A stretch of DNA of 64,000 bases from Mermis nigrescens (Eukaryota > Nematoda > Enoplea > Mermithida > Mermithidae): the NCBI GenBank assembly GCA_036768485.1, contig JAVLUZ010000249.1:310001-374000 (forward strand), in the 5' to 3' direction. The stretch's first letter is position 1; each line of letters begins with the position of its first letter. Below are positions 32,127 through 43,725 of this stretch, one piece after another. The notes beneath the pieces were generated by a model. That model was not told where the DNA came from, ran no database searches, and worked only from the letters and a program-made list of their open reading frames with translations. A program made the translations under genes and the position numbers.

Positions 32127-32890
32127 ACTAGCAAAGAAAAATGCTCCGATGGAACAAAAAAGATGAATATACTTGGAATTGTGGATTATTAAGGATGTAA
32201 AAGGAGGGGACTAGGAAAAATCTACCTAAAGTCGCAAAATCTGCTAAAAATCAGACTTTCTCTAAGCAACGCAAAAAATCGATGTATATTCTGCGGCCTC
32301 TAAAAAAGTGTCTTTCTTAAATAATGTTCGAAGTTTCAGATGAGAGTGTACGAAATCTATCAAGGTTACTTTTTTAAATTGCTGGCACCTGATTGATAGA
32401 AAACTAAGAGGTATTGTATTTAAAGTTGTTTTATTTTGTTATGAGCATTATAGCAAGCAAAGCAGGGGCCGATTGATTAGTGCACACAATCGTCTCGGAC
32501 ATGCTAGTGTATCTACATTTAGTCTGTTTCAAGTCAACTTACGCGTTTCCAACTGTTTTAAACCAACCATGTCTCCAATTGTCTTCAATGTTTGCTATTT
32601 CATTCAATTGGCTTAGAAGACTGTTAGTTTACTCAATATCATTTCCCATAGCTACTGCATAGCTAACGTGCTGCTTTTTCAATCATTTTTATGGTTAAAT
32701 ATTTATTTTAATCCGTTGGCCGCAGAATATACATCGATTTTTTGCGTTGCTTAGAGAAAGTCTGATTTTTAGCAGATTTTGCGACTTTAGGTAGATTTTT
32801 CCTAGTCCCCTCCTTTTACATCCTTAATAATCCACAATTCCAAGTATATTCATCTTTTTTGTTCCATCGGAGCATTTTTCTTTGCTAGTA
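32127..32890. repeat. Large inverted repeat with about 180-bp arms
   Basis: The segment 32127-32310 (tgctccgatggaac... gcggcc) is the near-exact reverse complement of 32717-32890; the central 400 bp is unique and non-coding. A related single arm occurs at about 15610-15800 left of the retrotransposon. Very similar arms suggest a recent fold-back or palindromic duplication. Confidence 0.75.
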
Positions 32891-33422
32891 CCCCACTTTT
32901 AATTAGTATGATTTGAGTACATCAGTCAGTAAACACATACAGTAACATGCCATTATGACAGCAGTCCAAGAACACGGAAAACAATACTGTTCTTAACATC
33001 AGCATTATCCTTTTCAAACAAGACAACCTTACATTATTTTAACAGATCAAAGTTTTTCAGCATTAACTTTACGCAAATATCAAGTGTAAGGAACACTAAC
33101 GCTCAGATTTGGGAGTAAAATAAATTTGTAGTATAAAACCACATTTTAGCAACATATGATTAGTGCAAACTTCACACAACTACTAGGTGTAGAGAAAACT
33201 AATAGTCAGATTCTCAATTCTGATTTTACGTAGAACATTTTGAAAAAAATTAAGCTTCCGCAAGGCTCTAGAACAAGAGTTCAGTTAATAGGCAGTGTAA
33301 ACTTTACACAACCACAGAGTTTAAAGAAAATTTCAGTCGGATTCGTAATTCTGATATTACGATCAACATTTATGAAAAAATTAAGTCTCCACAATGGCCC
33401 AAGGACAAATAAATATCAGATG
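32891..33422. repeat. TTTACAC-family repeats, inverted relative to 14.1-15.5 kb
   Basis: Reverse complement of the left-flank array, with units carrying gtgtaaactttacacaac and agattcgtaattctgatatt-type blocks about 125 bp apart. Confidence 0.6.
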
Positions 33423-34650
33423 TGTTAACGTAGACTCAAGCTACGTTCACTTCGCTTACTTAACCCGAATCTCAAGCTTATGCGCTCACACGGGGGTTCT
33501 CGCCCTTTTTAGGAGGTCGATCACCAGCCGGCGATTCGGGGGTAAGCGGCCCGGCCTATTCAAGGTAGCCCGTCCCTCTACGCACGCACCTAGTGAAACT
33601 TACTTACTTAACCCCTTTGAGATTAAGTACCTAATTAAAGTAAGTTCCCCGGAAACCTAATTGAGGGCTCAAAAAGATTATTATTTAACTTGTTTTGGAC
33701 CGAATTCCGGTGCTTGAAAATATTAAGGGTTCCTAAGTCTAGTGTAGCACAAGGACAGAATTCAACAGCACGGAAATTCAACCGAGCCCAGCATCGTTAA
33801 TTAAATAATTAATTTTTACAATATTTTTGGACAGAAAAATTATGAAGCAATTAAAAAGCGACAACATGGAGGATACATGCTGCTGACCGTCGTGTTACGC
33901 TAATCGGGTAAAATCAAACAATGTAATTAAACAGGGGCACAAAGCCCTGCCAAAGGCATACAACAACTGATGCCAATTGGCACAAACACGAATGATTAAA
34001 AACAAAGCGTACGGCGAAAAGAAGCGTGCACACTACGCAGGAAACCTAACAGACGAGTTCTGCAGCCAAGCAGATAAAAAGGCAAGTACGGAGTCTGCTC
34101 ACGTACGGCGACGAAAAGAAAAAAGATACGCTCAGCGCGGAAGCTGGCGGAGAGGCTCTCAGGCTCAAAAACTAATTGTAAAATGTAAAATCTTAAAGTG
34201 CCGTCAAAACTGCGCTCGAAAAACTAATTGTAAAATGTAAAATCTTAAAGTGCCGTCAAAACTGCGCTCGCACGCAGTTTTAACTGACGCGGAAAAAGAG
34301 GCGTAACAACACGAACCAAGAGATATGAAAAGGATCTATGAATACGACTTTAGGCCTATGGGCAAAAGCTTACGGTAAAGGTATGTACAAACGAGACAGG
34401 CACAAATATGAGACACACACATATGATCTTTTAACACTCGTAAGATATGATAACACACATACCAATTCGTACTCTAAGTCGCATTAAGCCCGAGTGCACA
34501 TTTTCCTATCCCGGATTTTGATTGAAAATATGTGTGGGAAAGGAATGAAAAATATGATAATTTTTAGGGGAAGGTGGTCCCGGGCGACTCGCTTAAGCAT
34601 TGTGCTTAACGGTCGTGTACGTGCGTATGGAAATTGAGCACAAGAATGTA
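33423..34650 (-). repeat. Solo LTR of the same retrotransposon family
   Basis: Begins tgttaacgtag and follows the LTR sequence of the adjacent element (aagtacctaat, ccggaaacctaattgaggg, ttccggtgcttgaaaatat) with no internal region beside it. A 51-bp tandem duplication (aaactaattgtaaaatgta... ctcg) lies at about 34168-34270. It is longer than the two other LTR copies, reaching about 34650 where weak similarity with 17310-17420 is seen. It is inserted in the TTTACAC repeat field. The exact outer end is not fixed. Confidence 0.7.
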
Positions 34651-34734
34651 CATCTGGGGCAACCAATTGGTTTTTTTTCATCTGTTTCATAAAAACCCAA
34701 ACCGATTTTTTTCCCAAAAAATTTTTTCAGTGTA

Positions 34735-35117
34735 AAGTTTACAAACATAAGTTTGGCACATACAAACGTACTACAATCAAAGGACTACAAACTGGCCCAA
34801 ACCGAATTTATTTACACTCCACTTTCTCTGTTCAGAAGTCGGGAGAGGTTGAATAGGATAAAAATAAAGTACTTTCTTAGGGGTGGCGAACAAAAATATG
34901 AAGTGAAGAAGTCGGGAGAGGTCGAATAGGATAAAAATAAAGTACTTTTCAAGGGGTGGCGAACAAAAATATGGATAAACACGTATTTTTCACTGTCCAC
35001 CACATTGTAAACTTTAAAAATCTGAACCGAACGCCCTATTGAGTGTAAATAAATTCGGTTTGGGCCAGTTTGTAGCCCTTCGATTGTAGTACGTTTGTAT
35101 AAGCCAAACTTATGTTC
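34735..35117. repeat. Inverted repeat enclosing a 72-bp tandem duplication
   Basis: 34740-34825 (acaaacataagtttggc ... gaatttatttacactc) is mirrored by 35037-35117. Between them, gaagtcgggagaggt...ggcgaacaaaaatatg occurs twice in tandem (about 34835-34975). Confidence 0.75.
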
Positions 35118-35444
35118 CGCAAAATATTTGATATGATTTACCGATTAAATACGAAAAAACCTGTCTTTTTCGCTTATTTTACACCTCAGATTTCGAACTC
35201 TACACCCCATAAACAACTCAATATTGCGTTTTTTTGAACGCGGTTTGCTTCGACGTGTAGCTCTTAAGAGTTACTTTATTTTTATTTATTAAAATTATCT
35301 TAACTCATAACCGAAAAAGTTGGCAGAGAAATCTTGGACAAAAGCTGTTTTTTTACTCATCCACTAGAGTGTAAAGTTTAAACCCCTGGTACTGTGTATT
35401 GATTGTAGAAAAGTTTGAAGGTCAGATTCGTTATTCTGACCTCA

Positions 35445-36400
35445 CAGAGAACATTTTTAAAAAAAATTCATCATCCACGACGTTCTGGGCGGAAAAAATT
35501 TTTTCAGTGTAAAGTTTACACCTGCACTAATAACGCAATATTGATTGTAAAGAAACAAAATAAATTTTGACGTGTAGCGCTTAAGACGAGGCAGATTTAA
35601 AAGGTAGTTTCCACGTTCTTTCTACTAAGTGGAGAATATGGCAGGGAAAAAATATTTTTTGTCTCAGACTCTTTACAATAAGCCGCCTCTAAATTCGAAA
35701 ATATTACTTTTTAAGAAAAAATAAAAAAAGTTTCTCTTAGATTTTATAACCGTCTACCTTTTGAAACCAATCAGACTGCATAGAATGTAAAACTGAGTTA
35801 GATATGCTCTTGCACATGAAAACAGTAAAAAACCGTCTAATTTACACTCCTGTGCAACAACCAATGAGTGTAAAGAAATTTTAAGACCAGATTCGTAACC
35901 TACTAATTGGGGAAAACATTTTTTTAAAAAAATTCATCATACACGACGCTATGGGCGGAAAAAATTTTTTCAGTGTAAAGTTTACACTTGCACTAATAAC
36001 GCAATATTGATTGTAAAGAAACAAAATAAATTTTGACGTGTAGCGCTTAAGACGAGGCACATTTTAAGGGTAGTTACCACGTTTTGTCTACCAAGTGGAG
36101 AATATGGCAGGGAAAAAATTTTTTTGTCCCAGACTCTTTACAATAAACCGCCTCTAAATTCGAGAATATTACTTTTAAAAAAAAATTAAAAAAAGTCTCC
36201 CCTAGATTTTTTAACCGTCTACATTTTGAAACCAATCGGACTGCATAGAATGTAAAACTGAGTTAGATATGCTTGGCCACATGAAAACTGTAAAAAAACC
36301 GTCTAATTTACACTCCTGTGCAACAACCAATGAGTGTAAAGAAATTTTAAGACCAGATTCGTAACCTACTAATTAGGGAAAACATTTTAAAAAAAATTGG
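35445..36400. repeat. Two tandem copies of a 466-bp repeat plus a partial third
   Basis: The words gggcggaaaaaattttttc and tgtaaagtttacac recur at an offset of 466 bp (35488 and 35954), with near-identical sequence between (gacgtgtagcgcttaagacg, ttctacca/tactaagtggag). A third copy begins near 36378 and breaks off. Part of the TTTACAC field. Confidence 0.85.
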
Positions 36401-38138
36401 CCCTCCGCAAATTATTTGAATTTTTGATGTAAACTTTACACACTCACGACGCGCTCGGTATTGAGTGTAAACAAGAAAAAAAATGGGGGCACTAAGTTTT
36501 TTTATTATCTACCTTTTAAAAAAAACCGCACCTCTCAGATGTGTGCCGTTATAGCTGTGAGGGGGGGACACAAATTTCGCACTCGCTGTGAAAAACATAT
36601 AAGAAAAAAGGATGGCCAAGTATATTATAGGTAGCGCTATCGCGCTACCTATGATTACTATTATCATACACTTAACTCTATGCTACCGACAAGTATCTTA
36701 ATGTTTTTTATTATTGAAAAAATGGGGAAATAATGGGAAGACCGAAGGCATAGCCCACAGTGCACTATCGTAGATAGCTACTAGTATTGGCTATGTGATG
36801 GCTACCGCGAACTGCTAAGGCAAGTTCGCCTACCGTGTAACTCTCGCAGTTACACGACCACTTTTAAGACAATTTTTTGACCTTTAAAAATTTTTTCACT
36901 TTCCAGAATTTTGGTGCTGCCCACCTATGGTCATACAGAATGTGACTCTTGACAATTACGTACATTTCGGGCCACTATACTAAACTTTGCGGCCTTTTTT
37001 TATGAGACGGTTTTGCTCACGCCAATTCAAGGTGAATTCGGTAGAAGAAAAGCACAAATGATACCAAAAAGAAAAAAATCAAAAGATAAGTACATATATT
37101 GAGAAAATGCAACTGAAAAAATTGAAACATTTGCATATTTTAAATTTCTTTGAAAGTGTGCTCTACTATACATATGTTTATACTGCGGATATCTCATAAT
37201 CTGCTATCTGGTATTTAGACAAAAGACGGTACGCCCGTATTATGCAATAGCAGGATGCACGCTTTTCTCGTTTCGGAGTAATAAATGACTAAAGTTTGGA
37301 ATAATTTTGAAAAGTGAATTCTTTCGAGCAACTATAGTCGGCAATAACAACAGAGGAACTGTCAGAAAAATATTTTTACTGTAGTTTGAAAGAAGGCAAA
37401 AAGCTGTCTATGCTAACAGATTTTTAACAGAAGATTGTCTAATCAATCTATGTACAGTGCCATTTCAAGATTGAGGGCTTTCTCCGTACAATCAATACAA
37501 AGTAGGGTTCAGTTTTTAGGCTCTACATACTGTATCTGAGTTTTTGTACTTATGAAAAACTTTTTTGTGGAAGCTCGTTTGAGACCTTGGGGTACATATG
37601 ACAAATTTTATCAGAATCTGATATGGTCGAGTGGGGTAGGGACCTCTGGACCACTTGACATGGTATGACTCACAACGAATCCGGATTATAGTCTATTCTA
37701 GTCCAATCGGTCCAGGTTTAGAAACAGCTGGGCGATTGTAAACGAGGCCTCGTGCACTTTGCACTCATATTCCGCTGATAAAAAAGCGCTATCAGATCTA
37801 TGTGCAAAGCTGTGTATGTATGCAACGACACCTGTTGACGTTATAGCTAGAATTATATTCCTTATATTGATGCGCAAAGTTGAATAGATTTTGCTTCTTG
37901 TTTACAATCGTCAAACATTTACGATTTGCGTACACACAAGAAATACAATTTTATACATAGTTTTGTATTCTATAAAAATTATGTATACTTTGCTTCAAAT
38001 CGCCGATGATCTACACATGAGGAAAAGTTTAAAGATGTACAATCTGCATTACACAAATTGTTGAAGGTTTTTCATTACTGGTAGCGCAAGTTCAGAATTT
38101 TGTATCACAGTAACAGCGCACTGTTCAAGTTTCTGTAT
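36401..38138. other. Spacer containing a hairpin cluster at 36630-36860
   Basis: Four short perfect or near-perfect hairpins lie close together: ggtagcgctatcgcgctacc near 36632, catagcc...ggctatg around 36750-36800, gcgaact...agttcgc near 36808, and gtgtaact-ctcgc-agttacac near 36836. No coding potential is seen. The remainder to 38138 is unassigned AT-rich sequence. Confidence 0.45.
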
Positions 38139-38275
38139 TTATTTAAGAATTTGAACAATATTTGAATTCCGATTTAGATTCTTATCCGTCGACTTTGCTA
38201 AGCGGGCTTCATTCACTTTTTCATCTGACTCGGACTTATTCTCTAATTTAATTTTCCCCTGCGCGGCGTCAGTCT
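38139..38275 (-). CDS. Candidate terminal exon, unrecognised charged peptide
   Basis: After a possible acceptor (tggcgtccag on the minus strand, ending at 38276) 44 codons run to TAA. The peptide includes ETDAAQGKIKLENKSESDEK and VNEARLAKSTDKN, a convincingly protein-like charged composition. On the other strand, an ATG at about 38318 is followed by ten codons and a perfect AGA|GTAAGT donor, so an alternative plus-strand first exon is possible. Neither is tied to a known family. Confidence 0.3.
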
Positions 38276-38655
38276 CTGGACGCCAGCAATTTTGACTAAT
38301 CTAATTGATCTCGAGGATGAAACGTGTCAAAACGGTTGGTAATTCAAGAGTAAGTAGAATAATTGCTAGTCCTAGTCGTTGAAAAATTATAGGTATTGTT
38401 GACTTAGGAATTACTTACTTGTCGTAACTACGGCTGAAAATGCGGATTTAAGATTTAATGGTGCGAACGCCGCCATTCTTAATTAGGTATATTTTTATAT
38501 TTAAAAAACATTTTTCAAATACTTAGTAGAACAGTTTTCATACCTACTAGTTTTCCGTGCCTTTTTTTCATGGTTTCAGTCAGGGCACTTATACAGAATA
38601 GTAAATGCTGTTGTGCAAAGTATAGCCGCGCCATTTAATGATTTTTTCATTAAAT

Positions 38656-41415
38656 GAGGCCCGTATTTTGTTTGAGGAGCACGACCAAAATTTCTTAAAA
38701 ACGTAAGGTGGGGACTAATGGATGAATTGAAACATACGTTTGACGACCACTATAGCTGTAGGTACATTTTGTAAATTTTGCTAACCAGATGCCTAAAATG
38801 ACACCCTCTTAAACAAATCTCATTGAGTGGGTTTTTGGGGTTCTTGGGTTTTTGCGGTTTTTGGTATTCTGAGATGCAGATACTTATACACTTTATACTT
38901 TTTACTCTAACATGGCACCCCATTCATTAATCTGACCTTTTGTACATAAACAACATAAGTACATATCAATTAGGTATTGTAAGTTTCATGTGTAGTGTAA
39001 TTTTCCTATGTTTGATGACTAACTTTTAACTTATTAAGTAAGTATTTGCGTTGGCAGTGTCAACGGCCTCATCGGAATGAAATTTTTTAACCTTTGGTTT
39101 TTTCCATTCAAAATTGAGAAATTCACTGAGCACTGGTACAGTCCGAAAGCTGGTGTTCATTAAAACCAATGCCAATCAGCTTTGTGATCCATCCTTGATG
39201 GATACTGATGATTGTGATGATAAAGATATGTGATCACTGATCAGCACAGCGACAGTCGAATAAAGCTCTGTTTTGAACTTGTCCTATTTTTTTATGTTGG
39301 ATCCTTTATATGTCACAAAGTAAGCCAAGCAGTGATCGTACGGGGTCAGATTTTCACCCCGATCGGGGTCGGGGATGAAAAACCCCGGTTTTTTGGGTCG
39401 GGGTCGGGAATGAAGATTAACAATTAACATTGCATGATTACATACCAATTTGAAAAGGATAAAAACGATACCTTCACTTGTTTGTAGAGCATACTAATAA
39501 AGCTGGTTATGTTCAACTTTTTATTTTCATTCCAAGTTCAAGCATGGTTTTAGCAATTTAGCATTACTTTCAATTTTAATCACTAATCGCTCTCGCTTTT
39601 TCGTATTCTTCCACAGTTTTTTCATAACGGTTTTCTATGGCGCACTGATTGTAGAGGAGCCAATAGCGCGAAGCGCCGAAAATTTTCGAAATTTTTACCG
39701 TTTTCATGTAGAATTTACGCCTTTTTATTGACAAACAGTTCGGAAATCATAAGTGGCGCAAAGCATCAAGAAATTCAGTCATATTTTACTGCGCTAGGAC
39801 AATAATCGGCGGTGCTAAGCGCGGGAAGATTTTGACGTTTTTACTCTTTAAACACAATTTATACTCGCTTAAATCATACCGAACAGATAAACTAATTGCG
39901 GCGAAAATTTTTAAAAATTCCTAATCCTTTTAGCTTTTCTGTCCTCCTAAAAATCTCTTTCAACATGTAGAACGAGATTGTACGGCTGGGGGTCTGGGGT
40001 GGCGCGCTAAAATTTTGTAAAAAAGCACTCTAATTTTCAATTAGTAAAGTTAAAATTTTCGCAAATTGGCAAAATCTCGGTTCTGAATTAAGTCCAAAAA
40101 AACTTAAGATTGATGAACACCTACACTGCACAAAACTTCTGAGCTGAAATGCGTTTTTCGACCTCTGCTAAGTATGTAGCGCAGCAACGGGTCGCAACCA
40201 ATAAGTCATTGAAAGATGTATCAATGAGGATTTTGTTCTTATCATTTTCAGGCCCATTTGTGGCCTTCTTATTAACTAGTTCAGAAAACAGAAAATGCGC
40301 AAAAACACAAGAAAAATTTGGCCTTTCCTTTCATTTAAAATAGAATTATGTGTCCTTGTAAAGAAAGATAAACAAAGCAGAGAATAGATGAATTGGTACG
40401 CAAACATTTTTGCACTTTTACTATTATGTTCAACAAGCATGTGCAGTTTCATTCAATGAACTAATAGTGCATTAAATCACTAAAGTTCTGCGAAGTGCTG
40501 GATTATTTTAACAGATTCAAGCTTTTAAATTCATTGGATCTGTATAACAATAAATAATAATGACTCGGCGCGAAGCGCGCAAAATGTTGACGTTTGTGCC
40601 TTTTTAAACTCAATGTTCTGGATACATTGCGCCAGAAAAATCAACATAATTTCTGAAAAATTCCAGGCGGCATGTGCCTCCATTCCCCCCGGCTACGCCT
40701 GTGATTCCGCAGTAATTTAGGCGCACTTCATAATGGAAAATATGCGAACATGTATGTACGTCTTAACAACATGGCGACCAGGCGTACTTTTTATGAAATA
40801 TCGCTGAGTGTCGAGTTTAACATATTAATTTTGCTGATGAATGAATCGTCCTTGTTACGAATTGATTTGCTATTTTTACAATTCTTCTATATACCAACAA
40901 ATAAAATGCTATATTTCACCCCCGAAAAAAGGTTCAACCCCGACTCGAAAAATCATGCCCCCGGTCGAGGGGGCGGGGTCGGGGTTTAGGCCGGGGTTCT
41001 TCGAGGGTCGGGGTCCCGATACGATCACTGAAGCCAAGTCAATGTTTATAAGTGTATACAGACAACTCTGGTAGGTATGAGGAAAAACCCACCAAAAACA
41101 CCACAAACGCGAAAGAGCCAAAAACCCCAAAAACGCAAACCACAAAATTTTCGAATCTGGGTTTTGCCAGCCTTGAATAAAGCCTGTGCAAAACAGAAGA
41201 CATAGATGCAGAATTCGCTTTAGGTTGTATAAAGATTAAAGATGGAGTGTTTATACTGCGTGCTTGGAACTAACTAGACTACTAATCATAATTCAAAATT
41301 CGGCGCGATGAGCCGATAATTTTTTGCAATTTTTGTCCAAAAAGCAAAGGGAGAGTGAAGGAAAAAGTCACTCTCATATTTCGTTCTGGGAGGGCCCGTG
41401 CCCTCCTACCCGAAC
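38656..41415. mobile_element. GTATCCTGG-family element broken by nested insertions
   Basis: 38656-38825 (gagcacgaccaaaattt ... ctcttaaacaaat) and 41160-41415 (taaagcctgtgcaaaa ... gagggcccgtgcc) correspond to the two halves of the intact element at 42791-43221. The break is occupied by a larger insertion whose ends carry imperfect inverted tgggtttttggggtt / aaccccaaaaacgc stretches, itself containing the hAT element 39330-41030. Confidence 0.5.
39322..41038. mobile_element. hAT-like element (39330-41030), GGGGTCGGGG-stem subfamily
   Basis: Exact 8-bp duplication aagccaag at 39322-39329 and 41031-41038. Ends CAGTGATCGTACGGGG and CCCGATACGATCACTG share the CAGTGATCG terminus of the CCTCGG and CCGGGC families, but the stems are built from ggggtcgggg / ccccgacc repeats. 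A reverse-oriented piece of the GGCGTAGC hAT-like family (about 39655-40703, ending ggctacgcctgtg) is nested inside. No intact transposase. Confidence 0.82.
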
Positions 41416-42070
41416 CCACCCCCGTATAGGTCCAGGTCGTGGTAATCCCGCTTAGGTCAGTGTTCGCTTCCGCTTAGGTCGGTACCACTCACGCTTAGGT
41501 CGAGATACAAGCATTAGATTGTCTGATGACAGAAGTTACTATTCTATAGAAGTACTGGTTTCAGCACGTTTTGTAGAAAATTCGGACTTTTTAGACACAT
41601 TTTTAGGATTTCTGATGGAGCCCATGTTCTGCATTTACTGCTTATCTTCTTTCTAAATTGAGGCTAGAAGTGCAGAATACTTATCTATAGAATCTGTTCG
41701 GAATGAGAGAAGATGAGTTGAGTTTTGAAATACGTTATCCACAGAAAACTGGAAAGGACACGGAAAAATTTCACCCGACCAATAGGTATTAAGCAATGAC
41801 TGTAAAGCTAACAATTCAGCAGTGCTTAAGGATAGGCAGCGTTGGCATTTATCCTGCTAAGTCAGTCTTCTCTTTGTTTGACTTCGATTTAATTTTAAAC
41901 TTTCTGCCTACGGAAATTTGGCATTGATGTAGCTGGTTCACATCTTTATTAAGATGACCACGTTACAAATATATACAGCAAGTAGTATCTGGTCAAAGCT
42001 TCCACCCAAATGGTTCAAATTTTGTCAAAAACAAAGAAATTATGTTTGGATTTCTCCTGAAGATTCATGA
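41039..42070. other. Repeat remnants and spacer
   Basis: Right parts of the nested 38656-41415 structure, then AT-rich sequence with short tandem cgcttaggtc words at about 41447-41505. No gene seen. Confidence 0.4.
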
Positions 42071-42200
42071 GTGACCAAAATGTTGGTGCCAGCGTTTAAA
42101 GTACGCCTCAAATAATTGGACATGACTCGCTCCGCTCGTCGCATCCTATTACTCAGGCTTATTTTAAACGTTGGCACCAACATTTTGGTCTGTCATTGAA
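42071..42200. repeat. Fold-back of about 50-bp arms
   Basis: gaccaaaatgttggtgcc ... gtttaaa at 42071-42120 is repeated inverted at 42150-42202, with a GC-rich loop (gctccgctcgtcgc). Likely a tiny fold-back MITE; no clear target duplication. Confidence 0.65.
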
Positions 42201-42284
42201 TACACATTACTAAGCCTAAGCCTAATAGGCAGGTAAACAAATGCAAAACATTAAGAATAACTTGCTTTCATTATCAAAACGAAT

Positions 42285-42355
42285 CAGCCTTAGTCGATTG
42301 GCTGAGGTTGTGGGCTTTGGAGCAAGAGGTCCACGTTTCGAATCCACTTGCCTGC
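42285..42355 (+). tRNA. tRNA-like sequence, possible SINE head
   Basis: A-box-like (gattggctgaggttgtgggc), a loop tttggag that would give anticodon TGG, and a B-box-like cgtttcgaatcc follow in tRNA order and spacing. Stem pairing is imperfect, so a tRNA-derived repeat or pseudogene is more likely than an active gene. Confidence 0.4.
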
Positions 42356-42609
42356 AACTTTCTTTCTTGTCCTCAGATGCTACTGACTGCATACGTACGC
42401 GCTTATAATATGACTACGTTAATACACATGTGAACCTGCTACACGAATGCCGGAAATTTCATACGGAGAGCTAGATTTTGCCTACCTGGCGTCTTCACAT
42501 ACATAATGTATTAAGCTCGCAGAAAGTAAATTATGTAGTTTTGTAAAATTTATAGGATGTGACTATTGCGGATAGACAGTCAGTGTTTACGCGAGTGAAT
42601 CGCAACAAA

Positions 42610-42777
42610 ATGGCCTCGGATATTTTGGACGTTAGAAAAGATACGTTTGGCATAACAACTCGAAGAGCAGCCCTTGGCGACATAGGCAATCGAGTGGCCA
42701 ATCGGAACTTATCATTAAACGCCACTCTAGCCTCTAAAAAAGATGCTGATTTGAAGAAAGATGGCGAATTGAAGAAG
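42610..42777 (+). CDS. Cyclin B-type gene, exon 1 (destruction box)
   Basis: The ATG at 42610 opens 56 codons to a donor AAG|GTGCAT (intron from 42778), ending in phase 0. Residues 18-29 read TRRAALGDIGNR, the RxxLxxIxN destruction box that targets mitotic cyclins to the anaphase-promoting complex, in its usual position near the N terminus. The rest is Lys/Asp-rich as in cyclin B tails. Exon 4 at 63091 supplies the start of the cyclin fold in the same orientation, and exons 2 and 3 are phase-compatible candidates in between. Mitotic cyclins activate CDK1 at G2/M and are degraded at anaphase. A GTATCC-end MITE lies 13 bp past the donor. Confidence 0.8.
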
Positions 42778-42782
42778 GTGCA

Positions 42783-43229
42783 TTGCTCATCAGGCCTGTA
42801 TCCTGGATTTTGTTTCGGGGGAACAGGGGGCACGACCAAAATTTTTTAAAACAAGGGGTCCAAACGATGAATTAAAAGGACGTTTCACGACCACTAGAGC
42901 CGTAGACTGTAAATTTTGCTACGCAGATGCCTTAAATATGGTGAGGATCTACTGGACATTCTCTTAAACAAATTTTATTTCCTGCATAAAACCTGTGCCA
43001 AATACGCATTAGGTTGTTTAATGACTCAAAGTCGAGTGTTTAAACCGCCCGCTTGCGACTAGATAGACTCTATTTATCATTCTGAAATTTTGCGCGAAGC
43101 GCCAACAATTTTTAGCGATTTTTGGCTAAAAAAAGCTAAGGGGGAGTAAAAGAAATAATCGTTTTCATATTTCATTTTAGGTGGTGGCACGTGCCCCCTT
43201 AACCCTTCTGGATACGGCCTTTTGCTCGT
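42783..43229. mobile_element. MITE (42791-43221) next to the exon 1 donor
   Basis: Ends CAGGCCTGTATCCTGG and the reverse complement AAGGCCGTATCCAGA are inverted, with flanks ttgctcat (42783-42790) and ttgctcgt (43222-43229), seven of eight matching. A gcgcgaagcgcc palindrome lies inside near 43090. Intact reference for the broken copy at 38656-41415. Confidence 0.68.
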
Positions 43230-43287
43230 ATATTTTTGCACTTTGTACGATGCATCGAATTTATTTTGCACGTTCATTAGATTCGAC

Positions 43288-43725
43288 TAGTGATCGACCG
43301 GGGCTTCGGCCTCGGCTATCCCCGACCATTTTTCAGCATCCCCGGCCCCGGCCAGGGCAAGGTCAAAAAATGGCCGGGGCCGGTGAAAAATTTAGTGTAA
43401 TTCGTATTTGGTACAGGAAGTAATACTGCCAGTTATTTATCAATGGGCAAGTGTTAATTTTAAGAACTATACTGATTCGACCATATGTATACTTGGTCCT
43501 TGTTATATCTTTGCTACTGTGTATAAGTGAGCTTTTACTGAATAAATGTTGAGGACAATCTGCATGTTTTCGTTTCCTTCACTTGACTCATTGAACCAAA
43601 TGCTACTTTTATCTCATTTATTTGTAGCTAGTGGCTGAAAGATTTATAGTTGAGAAATACGTTCTATTTCTAGTTGGAAATTGTACTGCCCCGGCCGGCA
43701 AAAGAGTCGCACCGGTCGATCACTA
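43288..43725. mobile_element. hAT-like element, CCCCGGCC-stem subfamily
   Basis: Perfect inverted ends TAGTGATCGACCGG / CCGGTCGATCACTA, followed internally by ccccggcc-type stems. Flanks resemble each other (agattcgac and agatacgac) but are offset, so the target duplication is imperfect. Same terminal motif as the other CAGTGATCG families. Confidence 0.65.
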
